A stretch of 32,263 nucleotides of DNA from an uncultured bacterium (GTDB lineage: Bacteria > Bacteroidota > Bacteroidia > Chitinophagales > Chitinophagaceae): positions 1 through 32,263 of the forward strand of contig CAITQQ010000108.1 of assembly GCA_903894575.1 (NCBI GenBank). Direction: 5' to 3'. Position numbers and translations under genes: made by a program. Of this stretch, positions 17,499-26,728 are shown piece by piece. Numbering within the stretch: the first letter of the stretch is position 1; the number at the start of each line of letters is the position of its first letter. The notes under the pieces are model-generated. The model made no database searches. It was not told where the DNA came from and worked only from the letters and a program-made list of their open reading frames with translations.

Positions 17499-19913
17499 AT
17501 GCGTTTTCTACTTGGATTACTCTTGATGCCTTTCATTGTATTTGGACAATCGTTGCCCACCATTGCTGAAAAGACCAAGGGGTTAACCAAATTTGAGGGA
17601 TATGTCCCTTTTTACAAAGACGAAGAGAACGGTAAAATATGGTTTGAGATCAACAAGCTGGATATAGAAATCCTTTATGCCATGTCTTTGCCATCCGGCC
17701 TGGGATCCAATGATATTGGGTTGGACAGGGGATTGATGGGGGGAGGAAGGATTGTTAAGTTTTCTCGCATTGGTAAAAAGATCTTGATGATAGAGCCTAA
17801 TTATGGCTACAGGGCTTTGTCAGAATCAGCCAAGGAAAAAGAGGCTGTTGACCTGGCATTTGCCAAATCAACCCTTTGGGCCTTTACTGTTGAAGCAGCA
17901 TCCAATGGTGCAGTCTTGGTGGATGCAACAGAATTTCTTACCAGGGATGCCATGCAAGCAGCCAACAGGATCAGGAAAATGCAACAGGGAAATTATAGCC
18001 TTGATCGCAACAGGTCTGCTCTTTATTTCCCTTCTTGTAAAAACTTCCCTTTCAATACAGAGCTGGAAGCCACCATTACATTGGTCAGTGCTGATGGTGT
18101 GAGTGGAAATTTCATCCAGCCGGTTGTGCCTTCTCCTGAGGCCATAACATTGCGCATGCACCATTCTTTTGTACAACTTCCTGACGGTAACTATACACCA
18201 AGAAAATTTGATCCAAGATCCAGTTTCAACAATTCCTCTTATTACGATTACAGCTCTCCGGTTTCAACACCTATCGAGAAATATGTGATCAATCGCCACC
18301 GCTTGAGCAAGAAGGATCCTTCTGCCAAAATCAGTGAGCCCGTCAAACCGATCGTGTATTACCTCGATAACGGAACGCCTGAGCCCATCAGGACAGCATT
18401 GTTAAAGGGCGGGAATTGGTGGAACCAGGCATTTGAGGCGGCAGGATACAAAGACGCATTTATCGTAAAAATGCTTCCAGACAGTTGCGACCCCATGGAC
18501 ATCCGTTACAACATGATCAATTGGGTTCATCGTTCCACCAGGGGTTGGAGTTATGGCGCCAGTGTTGTTGATCCAAGAACCGGAGAAATCATCAAGGGGC
18601 AGGTATCCCTTGGATCGCTGAGGGTTCGGCAGGATTATATGATTGCGCAAGGTCTGCTTTCTCCTTTTGGGAAAAAAGACATGAAAGATGATCCCATGCT
18701 CAAGATGTCATTGGATCGCCTGGAGCAATTGTCTGCCCATGAAATTGGCCATACACTTGGATTGATGCACAATTATGCAGCAAGTACTGTTGATCGTTCA
18801 AGTGTGATGGATTATCCTCATCCGTTGATCAGACTCAACAAAAAAGGTGAAGTTGATTTTTCCAATGCCTATGATTTGAAGATAGGAGATTGGGACAAGG
18901 TCTCGATTGCCTGGGGATATGCAGATTTGAGCAACAGTAAAAATGAAGCAGCTGATTTGGACAAGATACTGACAGAAGCCTATGCAAAAGGTCTGAAATT
19001 CATCAGTGACAGGGATGCCAGGGCTCCAGGTGGATTGCATCCTGACGCCCATTTATGGGACAATGGCAACGAGCCCATTGCTGAACTTGAGGAGATGATC
19101 AAAATGCGCGCTATTGCATTGAAACAATTTGGCATCAACTCCATCAGGAATGGCATGCCAATGGCCATGCTGGAAGATGTGCTTGTTCCTGTATATTTTC
19201 ACCACCGTTATCAGGTGGAGGCGGCAACCAAGCTGATTGGTGGGATGCATTACAATTATGCATTGAAAGGTGATGGACAGTCGGCGACTGCTCCATTGTC
19301 AAAAGATATTCAAACAAAGGCAATGGCATCTATCTTAAAATGCCTGGAGCCATCTTTCCTTGCCATTCCTGAATCCATTGCTGCATTGATCCCCCCAAGG
19401 CCGGCAGGCTATGAATTCACAAAGGAACTGTTTAAAAAGAAAACAGGATTATCCTTTGATCAACTCTCTCCGGCTGAGGCGGCTGCTGATCTTCCACTTT
19501 CTTTTCTTTTCAACCCCGAGCGTGTCAACCGCTTGGTGCAACATGAATTGCTTGGACAATATGGACTTGGTGACATGAGCAATGCCTTGATAGACGCCAG
19601 TTTCAAGGCGCCAAGGAAAGCAGGTCTTGAGAAAGCCATTCAGTTTCAAACAGAACAATTGGTATTGACCTACATGCTGGCTGCAAGCATCGATGAACAG
19701 CTTTCCTTTCCTGCCAAAGCAAGGGTTGGTCAGGTTCTGGCCGAGCTCAAATCATGGCTTGAAGCAAGCGTAAAAACAGCCAATGATCCATTGTACAAGG
19801 CCCACCTCGGCTTGGCCATTGATCGGTTTAAATCCCCGGAAAAAACAAAGCCCACCATCCATGCCGTTGCGCCTCCTGGTGCACCCATTGGATGTGAAGA
19901 GGAAATGTTCTGA
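17499..19913 (+). CDS. Secreted zinc metalloprotease (DUF5117/DUF4953-like)
   Basis: Signal peptide 'MRFLLGLLLMPFIVFG'; HEXXHXXGXXH motif 'HEIGHTLGLMHN'; 804 aa. Confidence 0.88.
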   Translation: MRFLLGLLLMPFIVFGQSLPTIAEKTKGLTKFEGYVPFYKDEENGKIWFEINKLDIEILYAMSLPSGLGSNDIGLDRGLMGGGRIVKFSRIGKKILMIEPNYGYRALSESAKEKEAVDLAFAKSTLWAFTVEAASNGAVLVDATEFLTRDAMQAANRIRKMQQGNYSLDRNRSALYFPSCKNFPFNTELEATITLVSADGVSGNFIQPVVPSPEAITLRMHHSFVQLPDGNYTPRKFDPRSSFNNSSYYDYSSPVSTPIEKYVINRHRLSKKDPSAKISEPVKPIVYYLDNGTPEPIRTALLKGGNWWNQAFEAAGYKDAFIVKMLPDSCDPMDIRYNMINWVHRSTRGWSYGASVVDPRTGEIIKGQVSLGSLRVRQDYMIAQGLLSPFGKKDMKDDPMLKMSLDRLEQLSAHEIGHTLGLMHNYAASTVDRSSVMDYPHPLIRLNKKGEVDFSNAYDLKIGDWDKVSIAWGYADLSNSKNEAADLDKILTEAYAKGLKFISDRDARAPGGLHPDAHLWDNGNEPIAELEEMIKMRAIALKQFGINSIRNGMPMAMLEDVLVPVYFHHRYQVEAATKLIGGMHYNYALKGDGQSATAPLSKDIQTKAMASILKCLEPSFLAIPESIAALIPPRPAGYEFTKELFKKKTGLSFDQLSPAEAAADLPLSFLFNPERVNRLVQHELLGQYGLGDMSNALIDASFKAPRKAGLEKAIQFQTEQLVLTYMLAASIDEQLSFPAKARVGQVLAELKSWLEASVKTANDPLYKAHLGLAIDRFKSPEKTKPTIHAVAPPGAPIGCEEEMF

Positions 19914-19949
19914 TCAATCAGTGATGAAATAAGATGGGTAAAAGGGGTG

Positions 19950-20555
19950 TTATTGCTTAATATCCCCACCAGATGAAAGGCTGATGAGTTTTTCATGCAA
20001 GTCAATCACTTGGGGTATCAACAGTGTTTGCTCATTGTTGATCAATACATGATCACAGAGTTTCATTTTGATGCTTTCATCCAGCTGTTTTTCCATGCGA
20101 TGCAGGACCTTTTCTCTTTCAACCTGATCGCGTTGGATGGTTCTGTGAATCCTGAGTGTTGTTGGTGCAAAAACACCAATGATGCTGTCAAATTCTCCCT
20201 GACTGCCCGATTCAAAAATGAGGGCAGCCTCTTTTATCGCGTATGGGCTGGTTTGTTTCTTCATCCAGTCCTTTCCATCCTGTATAGTGAAGGGATGAAC
20301 AATGCTGTTGAGCAGTTCAAGTTGTTCTTTGTCATTGAATACAACGGAAGAGAGGAATTTTCGGTCAAGTATTCCATCCGCATATGCCTTGTCCGAAAAT
20401 GCCATCCTGATTTTTTCAATCAGCGCAGGATTGGTTTGCATCAATCTTTTTGCTTCCTGGTCTGCATGGTATACAGGAATGCCCAGTACCTCAAAAATAT
20501 GGGCGACAGTAGATTTGCCAGCGCCAATACCACCTGTAAGTCCGACCTTAAGCAT
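19950..20555 (-). CDS. coaE: Dephospho-CoA kinase (ATG at 20555; ORF track starts at a TTG)
   Basis: P-loop 'LKVGLTGGIGAGKSTVAHIFEVLGIPVYHADQEAKRL'. Confidence 0.94.
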   Translation of the reverse strand: MLKVGLTGGIGAGKSTVAHIFEVLGIPVYHADQEAKRLMQTNPALIEKIRMAFSDKAYADGILDRKFLSSVVFNDKEQLELLNSIVHPFTIQDGKDWMKKQTSPYAIKEAALIFESGSQGEFDSIIGVFAPTTLRIHRTIQRDQVEREKVLHRMEKQLDESIKMKLCDHVLINNEQTLLIPQVIDLHEKLISLSSGGDIKQ

Positions 20556-20558
20556 GAC

Positions 20559-20566
20559 CAAATGTA
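20559..20566 (-). promoter_or_regulatory. -7 box TACATTTG directly upstream of coaE
   Basis: Exact TAnnTTTG on reverse strand, ending 3 nt before the ATG; no clear -33. Confidence 0.4.
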
Positions 20567-20567
20567 T

Positions 20568-20595
20568 AAAAAAAAGCCCGGAACTGTGTCCGGGC
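20568..20595 (-). terminator. Intrinsic terminator between yajC and coaE
   Basis: Reverse strand: GCCCGGA-CACAGT-TCCGGGC followed by TTTTTTTT. Confidence 0.88.
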
Positions 20596-20615
20596 CTCTA
20601 TTTCAGTGCTTTGGA

Positions 20616-20939
20616 TTATTTGGTGGCTGCAGCTTTGTTCAGCTGATCACTCCATTCCATGCTGATTGCTGACTTTTCAATTTTCATGAAAGAGCCAGGG
20701 CTTACTTCGATCTGAATGGTATTGTCATCATTTACTTTATTGACGATGCCATGGATTCCTGCAATGGTAACAATCTTGTCACCTTTCTGCAATTCTTCCT
20801 GGAATTTCTTGGCTTTTTTTGCTTTTTGGGCTTGTGGGCGAATCATGAAAAAATAGAAAACAACAACCATAGCTCCAAGAAGCACAAGTTGCATGTAGCC
20901 TGCATTAGGGGCAGCTTGCAAAAGAATTGAATTCATCAT
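20616..20939 (-). CDS. yajC: Preprotein translocase subunit YajC
   Basis: 'MQLVLLGAMVVVFYFFMIRPQAQKAKKAKKFQEELQKGDKIVTIAGIHGIV'; start refined to Met at 20939. Confidence 0.94.
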   Translation of the reverse strand: MMNSILLQAAPNAGYMQLVLLGAMVVVFYFFMIRPQAQKAKKAKKFQEELQKGDKIVTIAGIHGIVNKVNDDNTIQIEVSPGSFMKIEKSAISMEWSDQLNKAAATK

Positions 20940-20961
20940 ATTTGTTTTGTTTGTTGATTGA

Positions 20962-21414
20962 TTATTTGGCAGGGGTGACTTCCACATCAAAAACCAGGTC
21001 GTGTTTGGTCTGTTGTGTATTTGCGTAAACAGAAAGCACTTTATGGTTCATTCCTTCACGGCTCTTGCTATCAAAGGTGGCCTTGATGATGCCAGACTTT
21101 CCGGGGGCAATAGGCGCTTCGGGTTTTTCAGGAACCGTGCAACCACAGGAGGCAGCTACATCTTTGATGATCAACATCTCTTTGCCAGTATTGGTGAAAT
21201 GGAAGGCGATATTGATTTTTTCTCCATCTTTTACTTTGCCCATGTTTTGAACCGAGTCAATAAAAAGAACTGAGGTGAGGGGAGTTCCGGGTTCAAAGGT
21301 GATGGCTTTTTGTACCACTGCCCTTCTCGTTGGGGGAGGCGTCTTTTTATTCACAACAATGATGGCTGCTGCAGCGATGATAAAAAGAGCGAAGATGATT
21401 ACGGGGGATTTCAT
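20962..21414 (-). CDS. DUF1573 domain protein
   Basis: 'QNMGKVKDGEKINIAFHFTNTGKEMLIIKDVAASCGCTVPEKPEAPIAPGKSGIIKATFDS'. Confidence 0.88.
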   Translation of the reverse strand: MKSPVIIFALFIIAAAAIIVVNKKTPPPTRRAVVQKAITFEPGTPLTSVLFIDSVQNMGKVKDGEKINIAFHFTNTGKEMLIIKDVAASCGCTVPEKPEAPIAPGKSGIIKATFDSKSREGMNHKVLSVYANTQQTKHDLVFDVEVTPAK

Positions 21415-21445
21415 TCTTTCGTTTTGAGATGCCAAAAATAGGAAT

Positions 21446-22375
21446 TTAGCCTTGTTTTTTGAAGTCTACTTTCTTCAGTCTTCCTTCCTGTAATAAATCT
21501 TTGTGAATGCCATCAAGGATTCCATTGACAAACTGGCCACTTTGCGGAGTGCTGTAACTCTTGGCTATGTCAATGTACTCGTTGATGGTAACCTTGGCAG
21601 GAATGGTTTCAAAGAAAAGCAATTCGCATACCCCCATCCTGATCATGATCATGTCAAGAACAGCAATCCGCTCTGCATCCCAGTTTTTCAGTTTGGGCTT
21701 GATCATTTCCATGGTAAAGTCTTTCTTTTCTATGGAAGTTTTGAGCAGGCTTATTGCATAACGTGTTTTTTCCGGGCCTACTATTTCATTGAATTCATAA
21801 GATCCAGGCTTACTCAGGTAATTGAGCACCATTTGGTAAATCATTTCAGCATCATCATCCCATTGCACGAAATGGTCTTCAAAAAAACCGGTAATGTTTT
21901 CATCCGCCATGATGAGGTCAGTGAAAATGAAGCTGAGCAACTCTTTCTCCGTTTTTTTATCACGGCTTTCCAGGGCAATATAGGACTGATACATGTCAGT
22001 CTCAGTAAGTTTGAGGTAGATTTTACGGACGATTTCCTCATCCATCAGGTGATCAAGTTTTCTCTCCTTGATGGCAGGTTGAAATCCTTTGGATTCAAGG
22101 ATTTTCCAAAGGGTGGTATTCCCCGCTAGTTTGATGTTTACGTTGAGGTCAGCCTCCGTTGGAAGGTGCTTTGATGCACGGTGCAGTGAATCTTTTTCTG
22201 CATACCTGGCCACTTCTGTAACCAAAAAAATGGCAAAGGTGAACAGGTCAGCTGTTTCATCCAGGTATTTTTTCAACAAGGATACTGCCTTGTCTTCTGA
22301 GACCATGGTTGTATCAGCTTCTGCTGAATAAAGACATTGCATCACTTTTACCCTGATATTTCTGCGACTGATCAT
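21446..22375 (-). CDS. nusB: Transcription antitermination protein NusB (long Bacteroidetes form)
   Basis: 'SRRNIRVKVMQCLYSAE' N-terminus; C-term 'IAVLDMIMIRMGVCELLFFETIPAKVTINEYIDIAKSYSTPQSGQFVNGILDGI'. Confidence 0.93.
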   Translation of the reverse strand: MISRRNIRVKVMQCLYSAEADTTMVSEDKAVSLLKKYLDETADLFTFAIFLVTEVARYAEKDSLHRASKHLPTEADLNVNIKLAGNTTLWKILESKGFQPAIKERKLDHLMDEEIVRKIYLKLTETDMYQSYIALESRDKKTEKELLSFIFTDLIMADENITGFFEDHFVQWDDDAEMIYQMVLNYLSKPGSYEFNEIVGPEKTRYAISLLKTSIEKKDFTMEMIKPKLKNWDAERIAVLDMIMIRMGVCELLFFETIPAKVTINEYIDIAKSYSTPQSGQFVNGILDGIHKDLLQEGRLKKVDFKKQG

Positions 22376-22396
22376 TTAAAGAGCTGTTTGGGGTTG

Positions 22397-22404
22397 CAAA
22401 TATA
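22397..22404 (-). promoter_or_regulatory. -7 box TATATTTG for the nusB operon
   Basis: Exact TAnnTTTG on reverse strand, 21 nt before ATG. Confidence 0.5.
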
Positions 22405-22418
22405 GCTTTTTACGTACT

Positions 22419-22470
22419 AATAGGCATATTTTCTCCACAGGATGAAAATTTGACATACCGAATGCCTATT
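22419..22470. repeat. Inverted repeat AATAGGCAT...ATGCCTATT with nested ATTTTC...GAAAAT in the nusB-groES divergent intergenic region
   Basis: Perfect 9-bp arms (22419-22427 / 22462-22470), inner 6-bp arms (22428-22433 / 22444-22449). Confidence 0.7.
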
Positions 22471-22633
22471 TTCGCTGCCATTCATTGAATTTTTTGCCAG
22501 TACAATTGATGGAATCTGCCATTTTTGCAAACCATCACCCTTGGTACAGAATTCGTTGATAGCGTTAAACAGGGAAAGCAATAAGCCGCCTTCCCACAAT
22601 TCATTCATTCATTTAAAATTAAAACCAAAAGCT

Positions 22634-22915
22634 ATGGCTAAGAAGTTAAGCATTACCCCATTGCATGACAGGGTAATCGTGAAACCTGCTCCTGCTGAAG
22701 AGAAGACTGCAGGTGGCATCATCATTCCTGACACAGCGAAGGAAAAACCCCAAAGAGGATCAATTGTTGCAGCAGGTCCTGGTAAAAAGGATGAGCCGAT
22801 GACTGTAAAAACAGGCGACACTGTTCTCTACGGAAAGTATTCCGGCACAGAAATTACCATCGAAGGGCATGATTATTTGATCATGAGGGAGTCTGATATC
22901 CTCGCAATTGTTTAA
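22634..22915 (+). CDS. groES: Co-chaperonin GroES
   Basis: '[44 protein letters not shown]'; start refined to ATG at 22634. Confidence 0.97.
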   Translation: MAKKLSITPLHDRVIVKPAPAEEKTAGGIIIPDTAKEKPQRGSIVAAGPGKKDEPMTVKTGDTVLYGKYSGTEITIEGHDYLIMRESDILAIV

Positions 22916-22944
22916 TCTCCGCTAAAACTTTTAAAAAGAATCAT

Positions 22945-24585
22945 ATGTCAAAGCAAATATTTTTTAATCTGGAAGCCCGCAACAAAATGAAGAAAGGGGT
23001 TGATACCCTTGCAGATGCGGTAAAGGTTACCTTGGGTCCTAAAGGACGCAATGTAGTTATTGAGAAGAAATTTGGTGCACCTGCCGTTACAAAGGATGGT
23101 GTTACTGTTGCCAAGGAAATCGAATTGGAAGATCCCATTGAGAACATGGGTGCACAAATGGTGAAGGAAGTGGCTTCAAAAACAGCTGATGTAGCTGGTG
23201 ATGGAACTACAACTGCCACTGTACTTGCCCAGGCCATCATCACCGAAGGTCTGAAGAACGTTGCTGCTGGTGCCAATCCAATGGACATCAAAAGGGGTAT
23301 CGACAAGGCTGTTGCCATCATCGTCGCCAACCTTAGCGCACAATCACAGACTGTTGGAAACGATATCAAAAAGATCCAACAAGTTGCTTCAATTTCAGCC
23401 AACAATGACGCTGAAATCGGAAAGTTGATTGCAGAAGCCATGCAGAAAGTAGGTAAAGATGGTGTCATCACCGTTGAAGAAGCAAAAGGAACTGAAACTT
23501 CTATCGATATCGTTGAAGGTATGCAGTTTGACAGAGGATACATTTCTCCTTACTTCGTTACCAACGCAGACAAAATGGAGTGTGAACTTCAGAACCCTTT
23601 CATCCTGATCTACGACAAGAAGATCTCTGCAATGAAAGACATTCTCCATATCCTTGAGAAAGTTGCCCAGCAAGGTGCTCCTTTGCTGATCATTGCTGAA
23701 GACCTTGAAGGCGAAGCAATGGCAACCCTCGTTGTAAACAAACTCCGTGGAACCCTGAAAGTGGCTGCTGTTAAAGCTCCAGGCTTTGGTGACCGCAGAA
23801 AAGAAATGTTGCAGGATATCGCCATCCTTACAAAAGGTATCGTTATCAGCGAAGACCAAGGTTTCAAATTGGAGAATGCTGATCTTACTTACCTTGGACG
23901 TGCTGAGCGTGTAACCATCGACAAAGACAATACTATCGTTGTTGGCGGAAAAGGCAAAAAAGATGATATCAATGCCCGTATCGCTCAAATCAAATCACAA
24001 ATTGAAGCAACCACTTCAGATTACGATAGGGAAAAGCTTCAGGAGCGTTTGGCCAAGCTCAGCGGCGGTGTTGCCGTGCTGAATGTTGGTGCTGCTACAG
24101 AAGTTGAAATGAAAGAGAAGAAGGATCGCGTAGATGATGCCCTTCATGCAACACGTGCCGCTGTTGAAGAAGGCATCGTTCCTGGTGGTGGTATCGCATT
24201 CATCCGCGCCATCGATACACTGGACAAGAAAAAAGGATTGAATGAAGACGAAACAACTGGTATTGCCATTGTTCGCCGTGCACTTGAAGCGCCACTTCGC
24301 ACCATCGTTTACAATGCAGGTGTAGAAGGATCGATTGTTATCCAGAAAGTAAGGGAAGGAAAAGGAGATTTTGGTTACAATGCCCGTACAGACAAGTTTG
24401 AGAAATTGCTTGCTGCAGGTGTCATTGATCCTACCAAAGTTGCCCGTGTTGCCCTTGAGAACGCTGCGTCTATTGCAGGTATGTTGCTTACCACTGAGTG
24501 TGTAATTGCTGACAAACCAAAGAGAGATGAAGCTGTTGGTGGTCATTCACATGGCGCACCAGGAATGGGTGGTATGGATTACTAA
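22945..24585 (+). CDS. groEL: Chaperonin GroEL
   Basis: Full-length 546 aa; '[17 protein letters not shown]', '[17 protein letters not shown]', GGM-type C-terminus '[10 protein letters not shown]'. Confidence 0.99.
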   Translation: MSKQIFFNLEARNKMKKGVDTLADAVKVTLGPKGRNVVIEKKFGAPAVTKDGVTVAKEIELEDPIENMGAQMVKEVASKTADVAGDGTTTATVLAQAIITEGLKNVAAGANPMDIKRGIDKAVAIIVANLSAQSQTVGNDIKKIQQVASISANNDAEIGKLIAEAMQKVGKDGVITVEEAKGTETSIDIVEGMQFDRGYISPYFVTNADKMECELQNPFILIYDKKISAMKDILHILEKVAQQGAPLLIIAEDLEGEAMATLVVNKLRGTLKVAAVKAPGFGDRRKEMLQDIAILTKGIVISEDQGFKLENADLTYLGRAERVTIDKDNTIVVGGKGKKDDINARIAQIKSQIEATTSDYDREKLQERLAKLSGGVAVLNVGAATEVEMKEKKDRVDDALHATRAAVEEGIVPGGGIAFIRAIDTLDKKKGLNEDETTGIAIVRRALEAPLRTIVYNAGVEGSIVIQKVREGKGDFGYNARTDKFEKLLAAGVIDPTKVARVALENAASIAGMLLTTECVIADKPKRDEAVGGHSHGAPGMGGMDY

Positions 24586-24607
24586 TACCAGTCTCACTGA
24601 AAATAAG

Positions 24608-24633
24608 AAAGTCCCGCCTCGGCGGGACTTTCT
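24608..24633. terminator. Bidirectional terminator between groEL and the convergent YhhN-family gene
   Basis: GAAAGTCCCGC-CTCG-GCGGGACTTTC perfect 11-bp stem. Confidence 0.8.
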
Positions 24634-24651
24634 CGTTAAAGGAAGTATTTT

Positions 24652-25332
24652 TTATTGTTCCTGAGGAATGTTTCTGTACCGGATCGCTCCGAGCACGATA
24701 AACAGTTGTGCAAGGATATAGGTAGACATGATATAAATGCCTGCCGAATCAAATGGTTTCTTGAATTTGTTCAATGCCAATATCGAATCAGATGCCACAA
24801 AAAATCCTGCACCAATGATGAGGTAAATCGCCGTGGTATTGTCCAGCTTCTGGTACTGCCAAAAAGCGGCAGAAAGCATGGTGCTGATGGTGATACCATA
24901 CAATAAAACTGGTGCCTTCATTCCTCCCAAATGGGGCCATAAAAGGAGCATAAGCTCTATCAAATATGCAATGACAGCAATGAGCATGACAGGCCTTAGT
25001 TTGAAGAATGAGGTATTGGCAGATTGTGTAGAGGAGAAAAAGAAAATATAAAAAATATGTGCTGTCAGAAAGGAGATCAGGCCTGGGATAAAATACCCTT
25101 CAAAGTGAAGCAGTACATCACCAAACCAGGAGAACAGCAGTCCCATCAACACGGCGTCCTTGTAGAAAGGTTTTGTTCTTGAGGTTGCTGCCAGATAGGT
25201 TGCAGCGAGTGTTGGAATAATGAGTGGTTTTGAGATCAATCGAAAAGTTTCATTTCCTGTAGAAATCAGTGCGATTTCTGCGATACTGACAAGGCTAAAA
25301 AGAAAAAACAGTTGCTTGGTTTTGGGTTTCAT
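24652..25332 (-). CDS. YhhN family (lysoplasmalogenase-like) membrane protein (start refined to 25332)
   Basis: Multi-TM; 'AVLMGLLFSWFGDVLLHFEGYFIPGLISFLTAHIFYIFFF', 'IYLIIGAGFFVASDSILALNKF'. Confidence 0.83.
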   Translation of the reverse strand: MKPKTKQLFFLFSLVSIAEIALISTGNETFRLISKPLIIPTLAATYLAATSRTKPFYKDAVLMGLLFSWFGDVLLHFEGYFIPGLISFLTAHIFYIFFFSSTQSANTSFFKLRPVMLIAVIAYLIELMLLLWPHLGGMKAPVLLYGITISTMLSAAFWQYQKLDNTTAIYLIIGAGFFVASDSILALNKFKKPFDSAGIYIMSTYILAQLFIVLGAIRYRNIPQEQ

Positions 25333-25406
25333 GAATGTTTTTATTCGTGAAAAAAAACTGATCCACAGTATCAACAGCACAGATTATCGTAATTTAGATA
25401 TAATTT

Positions 25407-25727
25407 ATGTCATATTCAGCCGACGAGACGAAATTTATAGAGTACTGGGAACAAAACAGGCAACAGCAGAAAAAGCGTTTGAACCAGTTGATGCTCGGAC
25501 TTCCTTTGGGAATTCTTTTTGCGATGCCTATCATCATCAATTTTCTGTTGGGTAGATTTTGGTACAAAAGAGCAGATGCAGTGGGCCTTAGCCAGTTTAG
25601 TCCCATGGTGTTGATTGTAGCAGCTATGTTGATTGCTGTTTTTACCGCCTTGCTGAACAGACAGTTTCGTTGGGAAAAACTGGAACAACAATACCTGGAA
25701 TTGAAAGCAAGAGAGAAGAAGGGATAG
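25407..25727 (+). CDS. Small membrane protein with two TM segments, unknown function
   Basis: 106 aa; charged N-terminus then two hydrophobic stretches. Confidence 0.65.
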   Translation: MSYSADETKFIEYWEQNRQQQKKRLNQLMLGLPLGILFAMPIIINFLLGRFWYKRADAVGLSQFSPMVLIVAAMLIAVFTALLNRQFRWEKLEQQYLELKAREKKG

Positions 25728-25769
25728 TTGCAGGTTTTTTACGATATTTGCCTATCAATACAAAAACAC

Positions 25770-26234
25770 ATGAGAAATTTAGGATTGGTTTTAGTTGCAG
25801 GAATCGTGATGTTGTTTTCAGGATGTAAAAAAGAAGAGAAGTTGGAACTGATTGGAGATTATTTGACAAGAACCGGATTGAAAAGCTCAGTAACTGAAGA
25901 TCAACGTGGGTTTTATTACAAGATTCTGAGTGCTGGTACAGGAACTGCACCAACCCTTACTTCCAAAGTAACCCTGTTTTATAAAGGATACCTTACGAAT
26001 GGCAATGTATTTGATCAGACGGGTACAGCATCCAACTATGAGTCTGGCAATCCGGTTACTTTTACATTGAATCAATTGATTTCTGGCTGGCAAGTGGGAT
26101 TGCCTTTGATTAAGCCTGGGGGCAAAATAATCCTTTATTTGCCTGCGGCACTTGGGTATGGCCCTTATGGACAAGGCTCCATTCCTGGCAATGCAGCATT
26201 GATTTTTGAAATTACCCTTGTTTCAGTAGGTTAA
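25770..26234 (+). CDS. FKBP-type peptidyl-prolyl isomerase lipoprotein (start refined to 25770)
   Basis: Lipobox-like 'VMLFSGCKKEE'; 'VTLFYKGYLTNGNVFDQT', 'LISGWQVGLPLIKPGGKIILYLPAALGYGPYGQGSIPGNAALIFEI'. Confidence 0.9.
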   Translation: MRNLGLVLVAGIVMLFSGCKKEEKLELIGDYLTRTGLKSSVTEDQRGFYYKILSAGTGTAPTLTSKVTLFYKGYLTNGNVFDQTGTASNYESGNPVTFTLNQLISGWQVGLPLIKPGGKIILYLPAALGYGPYGQGSIPGNAALIFEITLVSVG

Positions 26235-26681
26235 TCAAAGTTTAGACCTGGTCCAGGCATCATTTCTTCCAATGAGTGTGATGCCTACAAAGCCACGAAC
26301 GTTGAGGTTGTTTTTGTCTTTCATGGTAATGACACATTTGTATTCCTTACCATTCTTGGGATCATAGATATGTCCTTCTTCCCAGGTATTGTCGCCTTTG
26401 TAAACAAAACCCCAGAGATTGATCAATCCCATCAATGGTCGGTTGTGTTGGGCTTTGTCTGGATGATTTACATCCGTTTTGGGTTTTCCTGTTGTTGGAT
26501 TGGTGGGTTCTACCAGCCAAACAATTTTCCCCTGGTAACTTGATCCTTTCTTGAATATTTCCACCTTGGCATTTCCTGATCCGGTCAGCCAAATACCCAA
26601 AATATCGTCATTTGTTTTCTTGTCCTGTGCATTTATTACTGAACTGCACAATGTTAAAAGCAATAGTGAAAAGAATTTCAT
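26235..26681 (-). CDS. DUF2147 domain secreted protein
   Basis: Signal peptide; 'DILGIWLTGSGNAKVEIFKKGSSYQGKIVWL', 'WEEGHIYDPKNGKEYKCVITMKDKNNLNVRGFVGI'. Confidence 0.85.
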   Translation of the reverse strand: MKFFSLLLLTLCSSVINAQDKKTNDDILGIWLTGSGNAKVEIFKKGSSYQGKIVWLVEPTNPTTGKPKTDVNHPDKAQHNRPLMGLINLWGFVYKGDNTWEEGHIYDPKNGKEYKCVITMKDKNNLNVRGFVGITLIGRNDAWTRSKL

Positions 26682-26728
26682 TTTATCCTAATTTGGTTGA
26701 TTGAAATTAAGCATTAATTCATTCAAAC

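Noticed and set aside
19995-20672. 225-aa plus-strand ORF opposite coaE
   Set aside because: Antisense to a clear CoaE with P-loop; crosses the yajC/coaE terminator; no family resemblance
21503-22129. 208-aa ORF antisense to nusB
   Set aside because: Shadow ORF of an unambiguous NusB gene
22419-22470. Possible CIRCE/HrcA site upstream of groESL
   Set aside because: Arms (AATAGGCAT/ATGCCTATT, 34-nt spacer) do not match CIRCE sequence or its 9-nt spacing
22450-22472. Sigma70-like TTGACA...TATTTT upstream of groES
   Set aside because: Spacing is only 11 nt, and the Bacteroidetes primary sigma does not use the standard -35/-10 consensus
22520-22527. CATTTTTG with upstream TTTG (22493) as the groES promoter
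   Set aside because: First base mismatches the TAnnTTTG consensus and the 23-nt spacer is at the upper edge; too weak to list as a feature
22417-22608. 63-aa minus-strand ORF in the nusB-groES spacer
   Set aside because: Lies over the inverted repeat and presumed regulatory region; no recognisable protein features
22941-24546. Long antisense ORFs across groEL (200, 197 and 176 aa)
   Set aside because: Shadow ORFs caused by the codon bias of a highly conserved gene; low-complexity Ser/Phe/Cys-rich translations with no recognisable domain
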